From Microbacterium sp. LCT-H2 (GTDB lineage Bacteria; Actinomycetota; Actinomycetes; Actinomycetales; Microbacteriaceae): a DNA stretch of 64,000 nucleotides. Positions 17,716-26,325 of the stretch are shown here, piece by piece; positions within the stretch are counted from its first letter, which is position 1; each line of letters starts with the position of its first letter. The stretch lies in contig NZ_MODW01000004.1 of the NCBI RefSeq assembly GCF_001866135.1, positions 1-64,000 on the forward strand, written 5' to 3'. The notes below the pieces were generated by a model. It did not search any database. It was not told the DNA's origin and saw only the letters and a program-made list of their open reading frames with translations. A program made the position numbers and the translations under genes.

Positions 17716-17745
17716 CACGCTCGGAGTCCGCCTTCTCCGAGCGTG
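17716..17745 (+). terminator. Hairpin terminator after the CGNR gene
   Basis: A perfect 11-bp stem CACGCTCGGAG / CTCCGAGCGTG with an 8-base loop, 13 bp after the CGNR stop codon. No T-tract follows, as is common in this GC-rich genome type. Confidence 0.6.
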
Positions 17746-17763
17746 ACCTGATGCTGCCCGCCC

Positions 17764-17793
17764 TTCACAAACGATTATCGATCAGTGTAATGT
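17764..17793 (+). promoter_or_regulatory. Promoter with GntR-type operator for the first carbohydrate ABC operon
   Basis: A TTCACA -35 and TAATGT -10 are separated by 18 bp. The spacer contains CGATTATCGAT (17772-17782), which is the reverse complement of ATCGATAATCG at 31076-31086 upstream of the beta-helix gene. The core ATTATCGA also lies in front of the gntR gene at 26330. A repressor bound here would block RNA polymerase. Functional assignment is inferred. Confidence 0.55.
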
Positions 17794-17833
17794 CGCGAGC
17801 GGCCCTCCCTTATGCATCAGGAAAGGATCAACG

Positions 17834-19102
17834 ATGATCAAGGCCCGAGTCCTCCCCCTCGCCGGCATCGCGGCGGTGTCCGCCCTCGCCATCGCCGGCT
17901 GCTCGACCACCGCCGGCGACGACGGCGGGGACGCCGGCGGCGACGTCACCGTGCGCATGCTCGTGAACGTCACCCCGAACCTGACCGAGGAGTTCTGGAA
18001 CGACCTCGTCGCGCCGTTCGAGGACGCCAACCCGAACATCGACGTCGTCATCCAGAACCCGGGTGCGGAGGGCGTCGAAGCCGCCGTGCCGCGCCTGCTG
18101 GCCGCCGGCGACGCTCCCGACGTCGTGCAGTCCATCGCCCCCACCACCAAGCTCGCTCCCGAGCTCGTCGATCTCTCGCAGTACGAGTGGGCGTCGTCCG
18201 GTCCGCTCGCCGACCAGTACTCGATCGACGGCAAGAACTACATGGCCGGCATCGGCGTGCAGCTGCAGAGCCTCTTCTTCTACAACAAGACCGCGTTCGA
18301 GGAGGCGGGGATCACGGAGGTGCCGACCACGGTCGACGAGCTCACCGAGGCCCTCGGCAAGCTCAAGGACGCCGGGTGGACGCCCGTCCAGACCGGCGGC
18401 GACTGGATGACGAGCCACACCCTGCAGGCGCTCGGACTGCCGACCATCATCGCCGAGGACCCGGAGTGGTTCCAGGACATCTCGGCAGGCGACGTCACCT
18501 TCAGCGAGACCTACGGCGATGCGGTCGAGACCTACGCGGACTGGGTGTCCGAGGGGTACATCCCCGGCGACGCCCTGGGCATCAAGTACCCGGACGCCGA
18601 GCAGGCCTTCCTCTCGGGCAAGACCGCGGTGTACTCGATGGGCAGCTGGTTCGCCGGCACGCAGGCGAAGGCCGCCGACTCCGCGGATATCGGCGTCTTC
18701 CGCGCCCCCGCCACGAGCGCCGACGAGCAGCCCGCGATGGGCGCCAACATCGCCAGCCCGTACTCAATCCTCAAGGCGAGCAAGAACCAGGACGCGGCGG
18801 CGAAGCTCATCGAGTTCCTCACCACCGACCAGACCGCGGTGAGCGACCAGCTCGCGGTCGACGGCAACTTCCGCGACGGCTACGAGTACGACATGACGCC
18901 GCTCGGCGAGGAACTGCTGCAGATCGTGGCCGACACCCCTGCCGAGGCCTACACGCCCACCGGCGGCGGGTACGGCGAGCGCACGCTCCCCGACGGCTAC
19001 TCCGGCGAGATCAACACCCAGACCCAGGCCCTGCTCGGTGGCGCACCCGCCGACCAGGTGCTGCAGGCCATGGACGACTGGTTCGCCGCCAACGCCGGCT
19101 GA
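17834..19102 (+). CDS. Carbohydrate ABC transporter, substrate-binding lipoprotein
   Basis: A 422-aa extracellular solute-binding protein (family 1). The signal peptide ends in the lipobox AIAGC, so Cys22 is predicted to be lipidated. The mature part has the family features FEDANPNIDVVIQNPG, YNKTAFEEAGITEVPTTVDEL and a C-terminal AMDDWFAANAG. It is the first gene of a long operon with two permeases, a large unknown protein, RraA-like, aldo/keto reductase and lactonase genes. No ATPase is encoded, so a shared MsmK-type ATPase elsewhere is expected. The ligand is probably a mono- or oligosaccharide released by the secreted enzymes nearby. Confidence 0.93.
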   Translation: MIKARVLPLAGIAAVSALAIAGCSTTAGDDGGDAGGDVTVRMLVNVTPNLTEEFWNDLVAPFEDANPNIDVVIQNPGAEGVEAAVPRLLAAGDAPDVVQSIAPTTKLAPELVDLSQYEWASSGPLADQYSIDGKNYMAGIGVQLQSLFFYNKTAFEEAGITEVPTTVDELTEALGKLKDAGWTPVQTGGDWMTSHTLQALGLPTIIAEDPEWFQDISAGDVTFSETYGDAVETYADWVSEGYIPGDALGIKYPDAEQAFLSGKTAVYSMGSWFAGTQAKAADSADIGVFRAPATSADEQPAMGANIASPYSILKASKNQDAAAKLIEFLTTDQTAVSDQLAVDGNFRDGYEYDMTPLGEELLQIVADTPAEAYTPTGGGYGERTLPDGYSGEINTQTQALLGGAPADQVLQAMDDWFAANAG

Positions 19103-19109
19103 CCCTCGG

Positions 19110-19138
19110 GGCGCCGGGGAGGCTTCCTCCCCGGCGCC
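19110..19138 (+). promoter_or_regulatory. Strong intra-operon hairpin between binding protein and permease genes
   Basis: A perfect 13-bp stem GGCGCCGGGGAGG / CCTCCCCGGCGCC with a 3-base loop, eight bases after the binding-protein stop. The right arm is partly duplicated downstream. Such hairpins stabilise binding-protein mRNA or attenuate the permease genes, giving excess binding protein. The role is inferred. Confidence 0.6.
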
Positions 19139-19195
19139 TCCCCGGCGCCTCCCGCGCCCTCCCCCGAACGCGCCACCGAGAACGAGAGTGCCGCC

Positions 19196-20179
19196 ATGAC
19201 CCCGCCCACCACGACCGCGCCGCCGTCGGCCGCCGCCGCCATCCCGACAGGACCATCGACGCCGATGAGCTCGACCCCCGCCCCGCGCCGCCGCACCGCG
19301 CTGCAGCAGTGGCGGAACCGCATCCCCGGCATCCTCATGGGCGGCCCGGCCGTCGCCGTGTTCCTGGCGATGTTCGTCATCCCGATGATCCTGGCTGCGG
19401 TGCTCAGCTTCACCGACTGGAACGGCTACAGCCTCAACTTCACCTTCATCGGCTGGGACAACTACATCAAGGCGTTCCACAGCCCGCGCTCGACGCAGGC
19501 CGCGATCTTCACGGGCATCATCGCGGTGGTGGGCACGATCCTCTGCAACGCCATCGGCCTCGCGATCGCCGCGCTCATCTCCGGGCCCGGCCGCTCGAAC
19601 ACGATCCTGCGCACGATCTTCTTCTACCCGTACGTGATCAGCGCGCTCATCATCGGCTTCCTCTGGTCGGCGATGCTCTCCCCCACCGGCGCCGTCAACG
19701 GTCTGCTCAGCACGCTCGGCCTCCCGGCGATGCCGTTCCTCACGGACCCGACCTTCGCCAAGGCGAGCGTGATCTTCACGATCGTGTGGTCGCACTTCGG
19801 CTTCAACATGATCCTGTTCCTCGCCGGCATCAAGTCCGTCCCCGCGGAGTACTACGAGGCGGCGACCGTGGACGGCGCCTCGCGGTGGCAGCAGTTCCGC
19901 TCCATCACGCTGCCGCTCATCGCGCCCGTCTTCACCGTGAACCTCGTGCTCACCCTCGTCGGGCTCCTCAAGGCGTACGACGTGGTGCTGTCGCTCACCG
20001 ACGGCGGGCCTGCCGGCTCCACGCAGACGATCGTCTACCAGATCCTCAAGGACTCCTTCGCGAACTCGGCCCTCGGCTTCGGCGCCGCGCAGTCCATGAT
20101 CCTCCTCATCGTCACCGCGGTCGTCGGCCTCGCCGTCACGCTGGTGCGACGCCGCGCCGAGCAGAAGGCGACCGACTGA
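19196..20179 (+). CDS. Carbohydrate ABC transporter permease (MalF type)
   Basis: A 327-aa inner-membrane permease with six predicted helices after a long, proline-rich, non-conserved N-terminus (an internal ATG at MSSTPAPRRRTALQQW is an alternative start). The EAA loop that docks the ATPase is YYEAATVDGASRWQQFRSITLPLIAP. The ending LAVTLVRRRAEQKATD is typical. Its stop overlaps the next permease start (TGATG), so the two are made together. Confidence 0.92.
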   Translation: MTPPTTTAPPSAAAAIPTGPSTPMSSTPAPRRRTALQQWRNRIPGILMGGPAVAVFLAMFVIPMILAAVLSFTDWNGYSLNFTFIGWDNYIKAFHSPRSTQAAIFTGIIAVVGTILCNAIGLAIAALISGPGRSNTILRTIFFYPYVISALIIGFLWSAMLSPTGAVNGLLSTLGLPAMPFLTDPTFAKASVIFTIVWSHFGFNMILFLAGIKSVPAEYYEAATVDGASRWQQFRSITLPLIAPVFTVNLVLTLVGLLKAYDVVLSLTDGGPAGSTQTIVYQILKDSFANSALGFGAAQSMILLIVTAVVGLAVTLVRRRAEQKATD

Positions 20180-21033
20180 TGAAGCAGACCCGCAACCGCC
20201 CGGCCCTCGCCGTCAGCACGATCCGGTGGATCGTCCTCGGCGTCGTCGCGATCACGATGCTGATCCCGATGTACACGATGCTGATCAACGCGTTCAAACC
20301 GCAGGCCGACATCATCGAGAACCCGCTGCTGATCACTCCGCAGATGTTCACGTTCGACTACCTGTGGGCCGCGATCACGAGCAGCAAGTTCAACGTGATC
20401 GCCGCGTACGGGATCACGCTGCTGTTCGTCGTGCTCGTGAACCTGTGCTGCATCGCCCTCGCCGCGCCCGTCGCGTACGTCATCGCCCGCGGGCGATCGA
20501 AGTGGCACCTGGGACTGCTGCTGCTCTTCGTCTCCGGGCTCTTCATCCCGGGGCAGGTGACGCTGATCCCGGTGGTCTTCGTGCTGCGGGTGCTCGGGCT
20601 CATCAACACGATCCCCGGGTTCATCCTCTTCGAGACGGCGGCGACCCTGCCGGTGACGATCTTCCTGTTCACCGCGTACCTCCGCAGCGTGCCCCGCGAC
20701 ATCGACGAGGCGGCGTCGCTGGACGGCGCCGGTCCCATCCGCGCGTTCTGGGCGTGCATCTTCCCGATCATGAAGCCCGTGGTCGCGACGGTCGTGGTGC
20801 TCAACTCGATCGGGGTGTGGAACGACTTCGTGAGTCCGCAGATCATCCTCGGGCCGAGCTCCGGGATCTACACGGTCACCACCGGCGTCTACGCGGCGGT
20901 CGGACAGTTCTCGACCGACTACACCCAGGTGTTCCCGACCCTCCTGCTGGCCGTGCTGCCCGCGATGGTGTTCTTCATCGTCATGCAGCGCCACATCATC
21001 GGCGGCCTCGTCGCCGGCGCGACGAAGGGATGA
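20179..21033 (+). CDS. Carbohydrate ABC transporter permease (MalG type)
   Basis: A 284-aa inner-membrane permease, partner of the preceding gene. The EAA loop is DIDEAASLDGAGPIRAFWACIFPIMKP; WNDFVSPQIIL and the C-terminal FIVMQRHIIGGLVAGATKG are typical of the MalG/UgpE group. The next gene starts within its stop codon (ATGA). Substrate unknown. Confidence 0.93.
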   Translation: MKQTRNRPALAVSTIRWIVLGVVAITMLIPMYTMLINAFKPQADIIENPLLITPQMFTFDYLWAAITSSKFNVIAAYGITLLFVVLVNLCCIALAAPVAYVIARGRSKWHLGLLLLFVSGLFIPGQVTLIPVVFVLRVLGLINTIPGFILFETAATLPVTIFLFTAYLRSVPRDIDEAASLDGAGPIRAFWACIFPIMKPVVATVVVLNSIGVWNDFVSPQIILGPSSGIYTVTTGVYAAVGQFSTDYTQVFPTLLLAVLPAMVFFIVMQRHIIGGLVAGATKG

Positions 21034-22946
21034 CCGTGCCCGAGACCCCGCTCACCCGTCCGCTGCGTGCCATCCCTGCGTGGGCCGTGCTGCAGCGCCG
21101 GCTCTTCGCCGAGGTCGAGGAGGCCCGCCGCCTCTTCCGCGACCGTTACACGCTGCCGGACGGCCGCCTCCGCGGCGTCGCCGAGTTCATCGACCGTGAC
21201 GGCGTGGACGACCTGTACGAGCCCTTCTTCAACTGGCCCGCGTTCTACCTGCTCGGCGGACCGGACGAGGTGCTCGCCGACGCGAAGCGGAACTGGGAGG
21301 GCGTGACCGTGCAGCTCGCCGAGGCGGGCATGCTCACCGAGGAGTACGACAACGGCTACGACTGGTTCCATCAGGGGGAGTCGCTGCTGTTCCTCGCCGG
21401 CATCTGCGCCGCCGACCCAGCCGACACCGCGTTCGCCGCGCGCGCCGCCCGGTTCGCCGCCCTCTTCACCGACCCCGCGCAGGGCAACTACGACGCCGAG
21501 CGCAACATGATCCGCTCGCCGCACAACGGAGCCCTCGGCGCCCGCGAGGGGCTCGACGAGAAGATCGTGCCGTACACCGCTGACCGGGACGAGATGCGTC
21601 CCTACGGTCTCCCGCTGCACGGCCTGGACGGCATCGCCTCGTGGGACGATCTCGCCGACCCCGCGCACGCGCAGCGGATGGCGGAGGAGATGCAGCGCCG
21701 GGCTGCTGGCGACATCGCCGTGAACCTCGCCGCGACCTCGCTCGCCGCGAACCGCTGGCTCTACGACGGCGACGAGGAGGCGGCCGCGTGGATCCGCCGC
21801 TACGTCGACGGCTGGCGCGCGCGGGCGGACGGGGGCCTGCTCCCCGACAACGTGGGCCCGGACGGCACCGTCGGCTCCCTCCACGACGGCCGCTGGTGGG
21901 GCGGCCACTACGGCTGGGCCTGGCCGCACGGGCTGCACTCCGTCGGCATGAGCGCCCTGATCGGTGCCCTCAACCACGCGCTCGTCACCGGCGACGACGG
22001 CGCCCTCGACCTCGTGCGCACCATGCTCGACACGGTGCTCGCCGAGGCGCGCAGAGGCAGCGTCGCGGAGTCCACGTACAGCCTGCGCGGCGGGTGGATG
22101 GCCCGACTCGGCGCTGCCGCCACCGAGCCTGCTCTGCTCGTCCCCTACCGCCACGGTGCGGACGGCTGGTTCGACTACGGTCCGCTGCAGCTCGATCTGC
22201 CGCTGTGGCTCTGGTGGTGGTCGCGACGTGCGTCCGATCGGGAGCGGCTGGAGACGGCCATCGCCGGTCTGCCGGAATCCGCCGACCTCGTCGCCCCGTT
22301 CCGCGACAAGGAGGAGGCGGGTCACGAGGCCGGCTGGTTCGCGTACCTCTCCGGCAACCTGCCCGACTACCCGGTGCGGGCGCTGGAGATGGCGCTCGGC
22401 CAGGTGGCGCGCCGTGCTGCCATGATGCTCGCCGACGACCGCGACCCCGACGCCGCGCACCTGCACTTCTGGCAGCGTGTGAACCCCGTCGTGACGGAGG
22501 TGCTGACCCAGCTCGTCGCCGGGGCGCCGCAGGTGCTCTACAACGGCGGGCTCGGTTTCACGGCGCTCCGCTACGAGGACGTCGACCGCGCCCGGCCCGG
22601 ACTCCCGGCGGACGTCGCCGCGCTCGTGCACCGTCTCGACGACGGCGGCATCGGCGTGCAGCTCGTGAACACCTCTGCCGTGCACACCCGCACCGTGCGC
22701 CTGCGCGGCGGACGCTTCGGCCTCGACCGGATCGTGCGGGTCACGGCCTCCGGCGAGGAGCCCGGCTTCTGGCCCGGCGCCTCGGGCACGTACACCGCCC
22801 CGGACGCCCCCACCGTCACCACGACCTTCGACGTGGACGACGACCTCGTGGTGACCCTGCCCCCGGCGCACATCGCCGACCTCGACCTGACCATCGCGCG
22901 TGCGACCGGATCGCCGCGCCACCTGTTCCCTGAAGGAGACGCATGA
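21030..22946 (+). CDS. Uncharacterised 638-aa protein of a sugar-utilisation operon
   Basis: Not recognised with confidence. It is a 638-aa soluble protein without a signal peptide, very rich in Trp, Asp and Arg in the middle. Conserved-looking blocks are FFNWPAFYLLGGPDEVLADAKRNWEGV, EYDNGYDWFHQGESLLFLAGIC, GRWWGGHYGWAWPHGLHSVGM and FDYGPLQLDLPLWLWWWSRR. Residues about 20-510 look all-helical, reminiscent of (alpha/alpha)6-barrel glycan-active enzymes. The last ~120 residues look beta-rich. It is coupled to the permease (ATGA) and to the RraA-like gene (ATGA), so it most likely acts inside the cell on the imported sugar. A glycoside hydrolase, lyase or epimerase role is conjecture. Confidence 0.85.
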   Translation: MTVPETPLTRPLRAIPAWAVLQRRLFAEVEEARRLFRDRYTLPDGRLRGVAEFIDRDGVDDLYEPFFNWPAFYLLGGPDEVLADAKRNWEGVTVQLAEAGMLTEEYDNGYDWFHQGESLLFLAGICAADPADTAFAARAARFAALFTDPAQGNYDAERNMIRSPHNGALGAREGLDEKIVPYTADRDEMRPYGLPLHGLDGIASWDDLADPAHAQRMAEEMQRRAAGDIAVNLAATSLAANRWLYDGDEEAAAWIRRYVDGWRARADGGLLPDNVGPDGTVGSLHDGRWWGGHYGWAWPHGLHSVGMSALIGALNHALVTGDDGALDLVRTMLDTVLAEARRGSVAESTYSLRGGWMARLGAAATEPALLVPYRHGADGWFDYGPLQLDLPLWLWWWSRRASDRERLETAIAGLPESADLVAPFRDKEEAGHEAGWFAYLSGNLPDYPVRALEMALGQVARRAAMMLADDRDPDAAHLHFWQRVNPVVTEVLTQLVAGAPQVLYNGGLGFTALRYEDVDRARPGLPADVAALVHRLDDGGIGVQLVNTSAVHTRTVRLRGGRFGLDRIVRVTASGEEPGFWPGASGTYTAPDAPTVTTTFDVDDDLVVTLPPAHIADLDLTIARATGSPRHLFPEGDA

Positions 22947-23725
22947 GCGCCGATCTGATCCGACCCGACTTCGCCCTGCCTGTGCGGGGTGGGGCCTACC
23001 AGCGGCCCTCGCGCGAGGTGGTCGACTCGTTCGACGCGATCTCGTCCGCCACCGCGTGCGCCAAGCTGCACGGGCTCGGGATCCGCCGCAGCTACATCGA
23101 CGGGCCGGAGCCGCTGAGCCTCGGCCAGCGCGTCGTCGGCTCGGCGCTGACCCTGCAGTTCATGCCGCAGCGCGAGGACATGGCCTCGGGCGACGGCCAG
23201 GAGTACGCCGAGCGGAACACCGCCCTGTGGCACGTGCTCGAGGCCGTGCAGCCCGGCGACGTGCTGGTGATCCAGGCGTACGGCAGCCGGTTCTCCGGGT
23301 GCATCGGCGACATCCTGGCGCGCTACTTCGCACGCAAGGGCGGCGCGGGGATCGTCGTGGACGGGCGCATCCGCGACGCCGGCCGCATCCGCGAGCTCGG
23401 GATCCCGGTGTGGTCGACGGGCACGACCCCGCACTACGCCTCGCAGTCGGAGCTCGTGCCGTGGGCGTACGACGTGCCGGTCGCGGTGGGCGGGGCCCTG
23501 TGCATGCCGGGCGACCTCGTGGTCGCCGACGACGACGGCCCCGTCGTGGTGCCGCAGGCCCTGGCGCCGCAGGTCGTGGACGACGCGCGCGATCATGAGG
23601 AGTGGGAGGTGTTCAGCCGCCGCCGCCTCGACGAGGGCGCGCGCCTGAGCGACTACTACCCGTTGACCCCCGACAGCCGCGAGGAGTACGAGGCATGGCG
23701 TTCCGTCCAGAGCTCCGTCCGCTGA
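22943..23725 (+). CDS. RraA-like/HMG aldolase-fold protein
   Basis: A 260-aa member of the RraA/methyltransferase-like fold. The Mg2+ and substrate-binding signature is visible in RYFARKGGAGIVVDGRIRDAGRIRELGIPVWS, with the Arg-Asp pair used by HMG/CHA aldolases. GDVLVIQAYG and GALCMPGDLVVADDDGPVVVPQ are typical. In a sugar operon such proteins are more likely aldolases or decarboxylases for a 2-oxo acid than RNase E regulators. It overlaps both neighbours, and the aldo/keto reductase starts 31 bp before its end. The substrate is unknown. Confidence 0.88.
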   Translation: MSADLIRPDFALPVRGGAYQRPSREVVDSFDAISSATACAKLHGLGIRRSYIDGPEPLSLGQRVVGSALTLQFMPQREDMASGDGQEYAERNTALWHVLEAVQPGDVLVIQAYGSRFSGCIGDILARYFARKGGAGIVVDGRIRDAGRIRELGIPVWSTGTTPHYASQSELVPWAYDVPVAVGGALCMPGDLVVADDDGPVVVPQALAPQVVDDARDHEEWEVFSRRRLDEGARLSDYYPLTPDSREEYEAWRSVQSSVR

Positions 23726-24639
23726 ATCCCGAGGTCGCCGCGCGCGACGACGTCGGACTCGGGTGCGCGCCGATCGGCAACCTCTTCGCCCCTGTGCCTG
23801 ACGGCGACGCGGTGGCAACGGTGCAGGCGGCGCTCGCCCGCGACGTCCGTTTCTTCGACACCGCACCGCTGTACGGCTCGGGCGAGAGCGAGCGGAAGCT
23901 CGGCCTCGCCCTGCGCGGCGTGCCGCGGGACGACTACGTGATCGCGACGAAGGTCGGCCGGGTGCTCGTCGATGCGGACGGCCGCCCCGTCGCGGGGGCC
24001 GCGAGCGGACACGACTCCGTCGTCGACCTCAGCAGGGACGGCGTGCGGAGGAGCCTCGACGGCAGCCTCGCCCGGCTGGGCGTCGAGCGTGTGGACGTTC
24101 TGCACCTGCACGACCCCCTGGACGTGGAGGCGGCGCTCGCGACGGCGCTTCCGGCGCTCGTCGAACTGCGCGACGAAGGGGTGGTGCGCGCGATCAGCGT
24201 GGGCCTCGGGCGGCTCGACCCCCTGGAGCGGTACGTCGCCGAGGCGCCGCTGGATGTGGTGATGGAGGCCGGCCGGCTCACGCTGCTCGACCGCACTGCG
24301 CTGGACCGGCTGCTGCCGACCGCGGCGGCCCGCGGCATCGGGGTGCTCGCGGCCGCGGTGTTCAACTCCGGCATCCTCGTCGACCCGGTCGGCTCCCCGT
24401 TCTTCGAGTACAAGCCCGCTCCCCCGGAGCTTCGGGAGCGGGCGCAGCGCCTGCAGGCCGTGTGCGCCTCGTACGGCGTGCGCCTCGCGGATGCCGCGGT
24501 GCAGTTCCCGCTGCGGCAGGGTGCGGATGCGGTGGTCGTCGGGGCGCGCACCCCCGCCGAGGTGGACGCGTTCGTGGACGGCCTCGACGCCGTGCTGCCC
24601 GCCGCGCTGTGGGACGCCCTCGACGCGGAGGCTGCATGA
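23695..24639 (+). CDS. Aldo/keto reductase (aldose 1-dehydrogenase type)
   Basis: A 314-aa TIM-barrel oxidoreductase. The AKR tetrad is present: Asp and Tyr in FFDTAPLYGSGESERKLG, Lys in VIATKVGRVL, His in VLHLHDP. The sequence resembles D-threo-aldose (L-fucose) dehydrogenases and is a paralogue of 55631-56599. It probably oxidises an aldose to an aldonolactone, which the next gene's product would hydrolyse. The start ATG lies inside the RraA-like gene with GAGGAG before it. The sugar specificity is not readable from sequence. Confidence 0.9.
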   Translation: MAFRPELRPLNPEVAARDDVGLGCAPIGNLFAPVPDGDAVATVQAALARDVRFFDTAPLYGSGESERKLGLALRGVPRDDYVIATKVGRVLVDADGRPVAGAASGHDSVVDLSRDGVRRSLDGSLARLGVERVDVLHLHDPLDVEAALATALPALVELRDEGVVRAISVGLGRLDPLERYVAEAPLDVVMEAGRLTLLDRTALDRLLPTAAARGIGVLAAAVFNSGILVDPVGSPFFEYKPAPPELRERAQRLQAVCASYGVRLADAAVQFPLRQGADAVVVGARTPAEVDAFVDGLDAVLPAALWDALDAEAA

Positions 24640-24660
24640 CCGCGCGGCCCGGGAGCTGAC

Positions 24661-25470
24661 GTGCGGATCGTCGACGCCCACGTGCACGTCTGGGATGCGG
24701 ACGCCGTGCCGATCCCGTGGTTCCGCGACGACCTCGGGCTCCCCCGGCAGGCCGCGGCCGCTCGTCTCGGACGGGAGCTGACCGTAGCCGGCGTCTCCTC
24801 CGCCATCGCCGTGCAGGCGGCGGACTCGGTGGCGGAGGCGGAGTGGCTGACCGCGACCGCCGCCCGCGACCCGTTCCTGCGACGCGTGGTGCTGCAGTAC
24901 ACCCCCGCGCCGGGACGGGCCGCCGGCGCCACCGCAGTCGCGTTCTCTCCCGCCGTGGTCGGCGTGCGCGCCGCGGTGCCGCAGTTCGCCGCGGATCTCT
25001 CGGATGTGGACGGCCTCGACGCCCTCGCCGACCACCTGGGCGCGACCGCCCGCACCCTCGAACTCCTCATCCGCCCGGATCAGCTGCCCGCCGCGGCCGC
25101 CCTCTCCCGACGGCACCCCGACACCGCGATCGTCGTCTGCCACCTCGGCCTCGGCGCCCGGACGGCCGATGCCGCATGGCTCTCCGCGCTCGCCGAGGCT
25201 GCGTCGGCTCCGGGGGTGTCGGCGAAGGTCTCCGGGCTCGACCTCGCGGCGCGCGGGGCGGACGAGTTGCGGGGACTGCTGCGCTCCGCCTTCGCCCTCT
25301 TCGGCGCGGATCGGCTGATGTACGGCAGCGACTGGCCGATGTCCACGCGGACCACGACCTACGCGGAGGTGCTCGCCGCGACCCGGCGGGCTCTTCCACC
25401 GCTCTCCCCTGCCGAGGCTCGAGCATTCTGGTCCGGCACCGCCGACCGCCTCGCCCCCTTCACCGCGTAG
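24661..25470 (+). CDS. Amidohydrolase-2 family lactonase
   Basis: A 269-aa TIM-barrel metal hydrolase with the motifs DAHVHVWD (HxH), CHLGLGAR and LMYGSDWPM (catalytic Asp). It resembles L-fuconolactone and related sugar lactonases and is a paralogue of 60053-60952. It starts with GTG. It is the last gene of the operon beginning at 17834, directly after the aldose dehydrogenase, so a dehydrogenase-lactonase relay is likely. No dehydratase follows, unlike the fucose cluster; downstream metabolism must be supplied by the RraA-like protein or from elsewhere. Confidence 0.9.
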   Translation: MRIVDAHVHVWDADAVPIPWFRDDLGLPRQAAAARLGRELTVAGVSSAIAVQAADSVAEAEWLTATAARDPFLRRVVLQYTPAPGRAAGATAVAFSPAVVGVRAAVPQFAADLSDVDGLDALADHLGATARTLELLIRPDQLPAAAALSRRHPDTAIVVCHLGLGARTADAAWLSALAEAASAPGVSAKVSGLDLAARGADELRGLLRSAFALFGADRLMYGSDWPMSTRTTTYAEVLAATRRALPPLSPAEARAFWSGTADRLAPFTA

Positions 25471-25474
25471 CCCC

Positions 25475-25648
25475 GTCGCAGTTTCGCACCGAGGTCGCAG
25501 CGACTCCGGTCACCCCTGCGACCTCGCGCCGAAACTCCGACCTCGCGCAGGGAGTCCGCACCCCGGACACTTCCGCACCCCCGTCGCGGATCCGCCCCGC
25601 GTCGCAGGGACTCCGGTCAGCCGTGCGACCCCGGTGCGAAACTGCGAC
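25475..25648. repeat. Inverted and direct repeats in the convergent intergenic region
   Basis: The 190 bp between two convergent genes are almost wholly repetitive. A 25-bp inverted pair (25475-25499 and 25624-25648, one mismatch) is built on GCAGTTTCGCACCG / CGGTGCGAAACTGC. Inside lies a direct pair GACTCCGGTCA (about 25502 and 25609), plus several GCGACCTCGCGC units. It could form a long stem and act as a bidirectional terminator. Confidence 0.7.
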
Positions 25649-25660
25649 CTCGCGCGGGGG

Positions 25661-26311
25661 TCAGTCGAGGAGAGTGCCGGCAGCGTGGGCGCGGAACAGG
25701 GAGGACGCGGCCTCTTCGTCACCGGCCTCCAGCGTGTCGAGCAGGCCCTTGTGCCAGTCCGCGACCTCGTGCCAGTTCCCCGTGAAGGTGGGGTCGCCGA
25801 GCACGTGCATCACGCGCAGGCTCGGCTCCAGGAGGTCCCACATGCGCGGGAGGTACACATTGCCGCTGGCCTCGATGACCGCACGGTGGAAGGTGAAGTC
25901 GAGCTCGCGGAACCGGGCGAGGTCTTCCGCCTCAGCCGCCTCGTGCATCTGCGCGATGAGGCCGACGAGCTCGGCACGCCGCTCGGGATCCAGCGCCCCG
26001 CAGGCCAGCCGACCGGCGAGCCCCTCCAGCTCGACGCGCGCCACCTTCGCCTGCGCCGCCTCCTCCGCGGAGTAGCTCGCGACGAAGTTGCCCTGATGCC
26101 GCACGTGCGACACGAGCCCCTCGTGGGCGAGCCGCTTGAGGGCGTCGCGCACGGGCGCTTGGCTCACCTGCATCTGCCGGGCGAGCTGCGACTCCACGAG
26201 CTGCTCGCCGGGAGCCAGCGTGGAGTCCTTGATCATCGCCTTGATGAGCGCGTAGATCTGATCGGACAGCAGTCCGCGCTGCAGTCCGGCCGTGCCGAGA
26301 GCATCCGTCAT
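25661..26311 (-). CDS. GntR-family (FCD) transcriptional regulator of the glycan locus
   Basis: A 216-aa FadR-subfamily regulator. The winged helix is LLSDQIYALIKAMIKDSTLAPGEQLVESQLARQMQVSQAPVRDALKRLAHEGLV, and the FCD domain includes FRELDFTFHRAVIEASGN with likely metal-binding histidines. It is third in the minus-strand order beta-helix protein, SGNH esterase, this gene, and its promoter region contains a 27-bp palindrome. Sites with the same ATTATCGA core precede the ABC operon at 17834 and the beta-helix gene. The inducer is presumably a sugar acid. Confidence 0.92.
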   Translation of the reverse strand: MTDALGTAGLQRGLLSDQIYALIKAMIKDSTLAPGEQLVESQLARQMQVSQAPVRDALKRLAHEGLVSHVRHQGNFVASYSAEEAAQAKVARVELEGLAGRLACGALDPERRAELVGLIAQMHEAAEAEDLARFRELDFTFHRAVIEASGNVYLPRMWDLLEPSLRVMHVLGDPTFTGNWHEVADWHKGLLDTLEAGDEEAASSLFRAHAAGTLLD

Positions 26312-26325
26312 GACCATCAGTCTAC

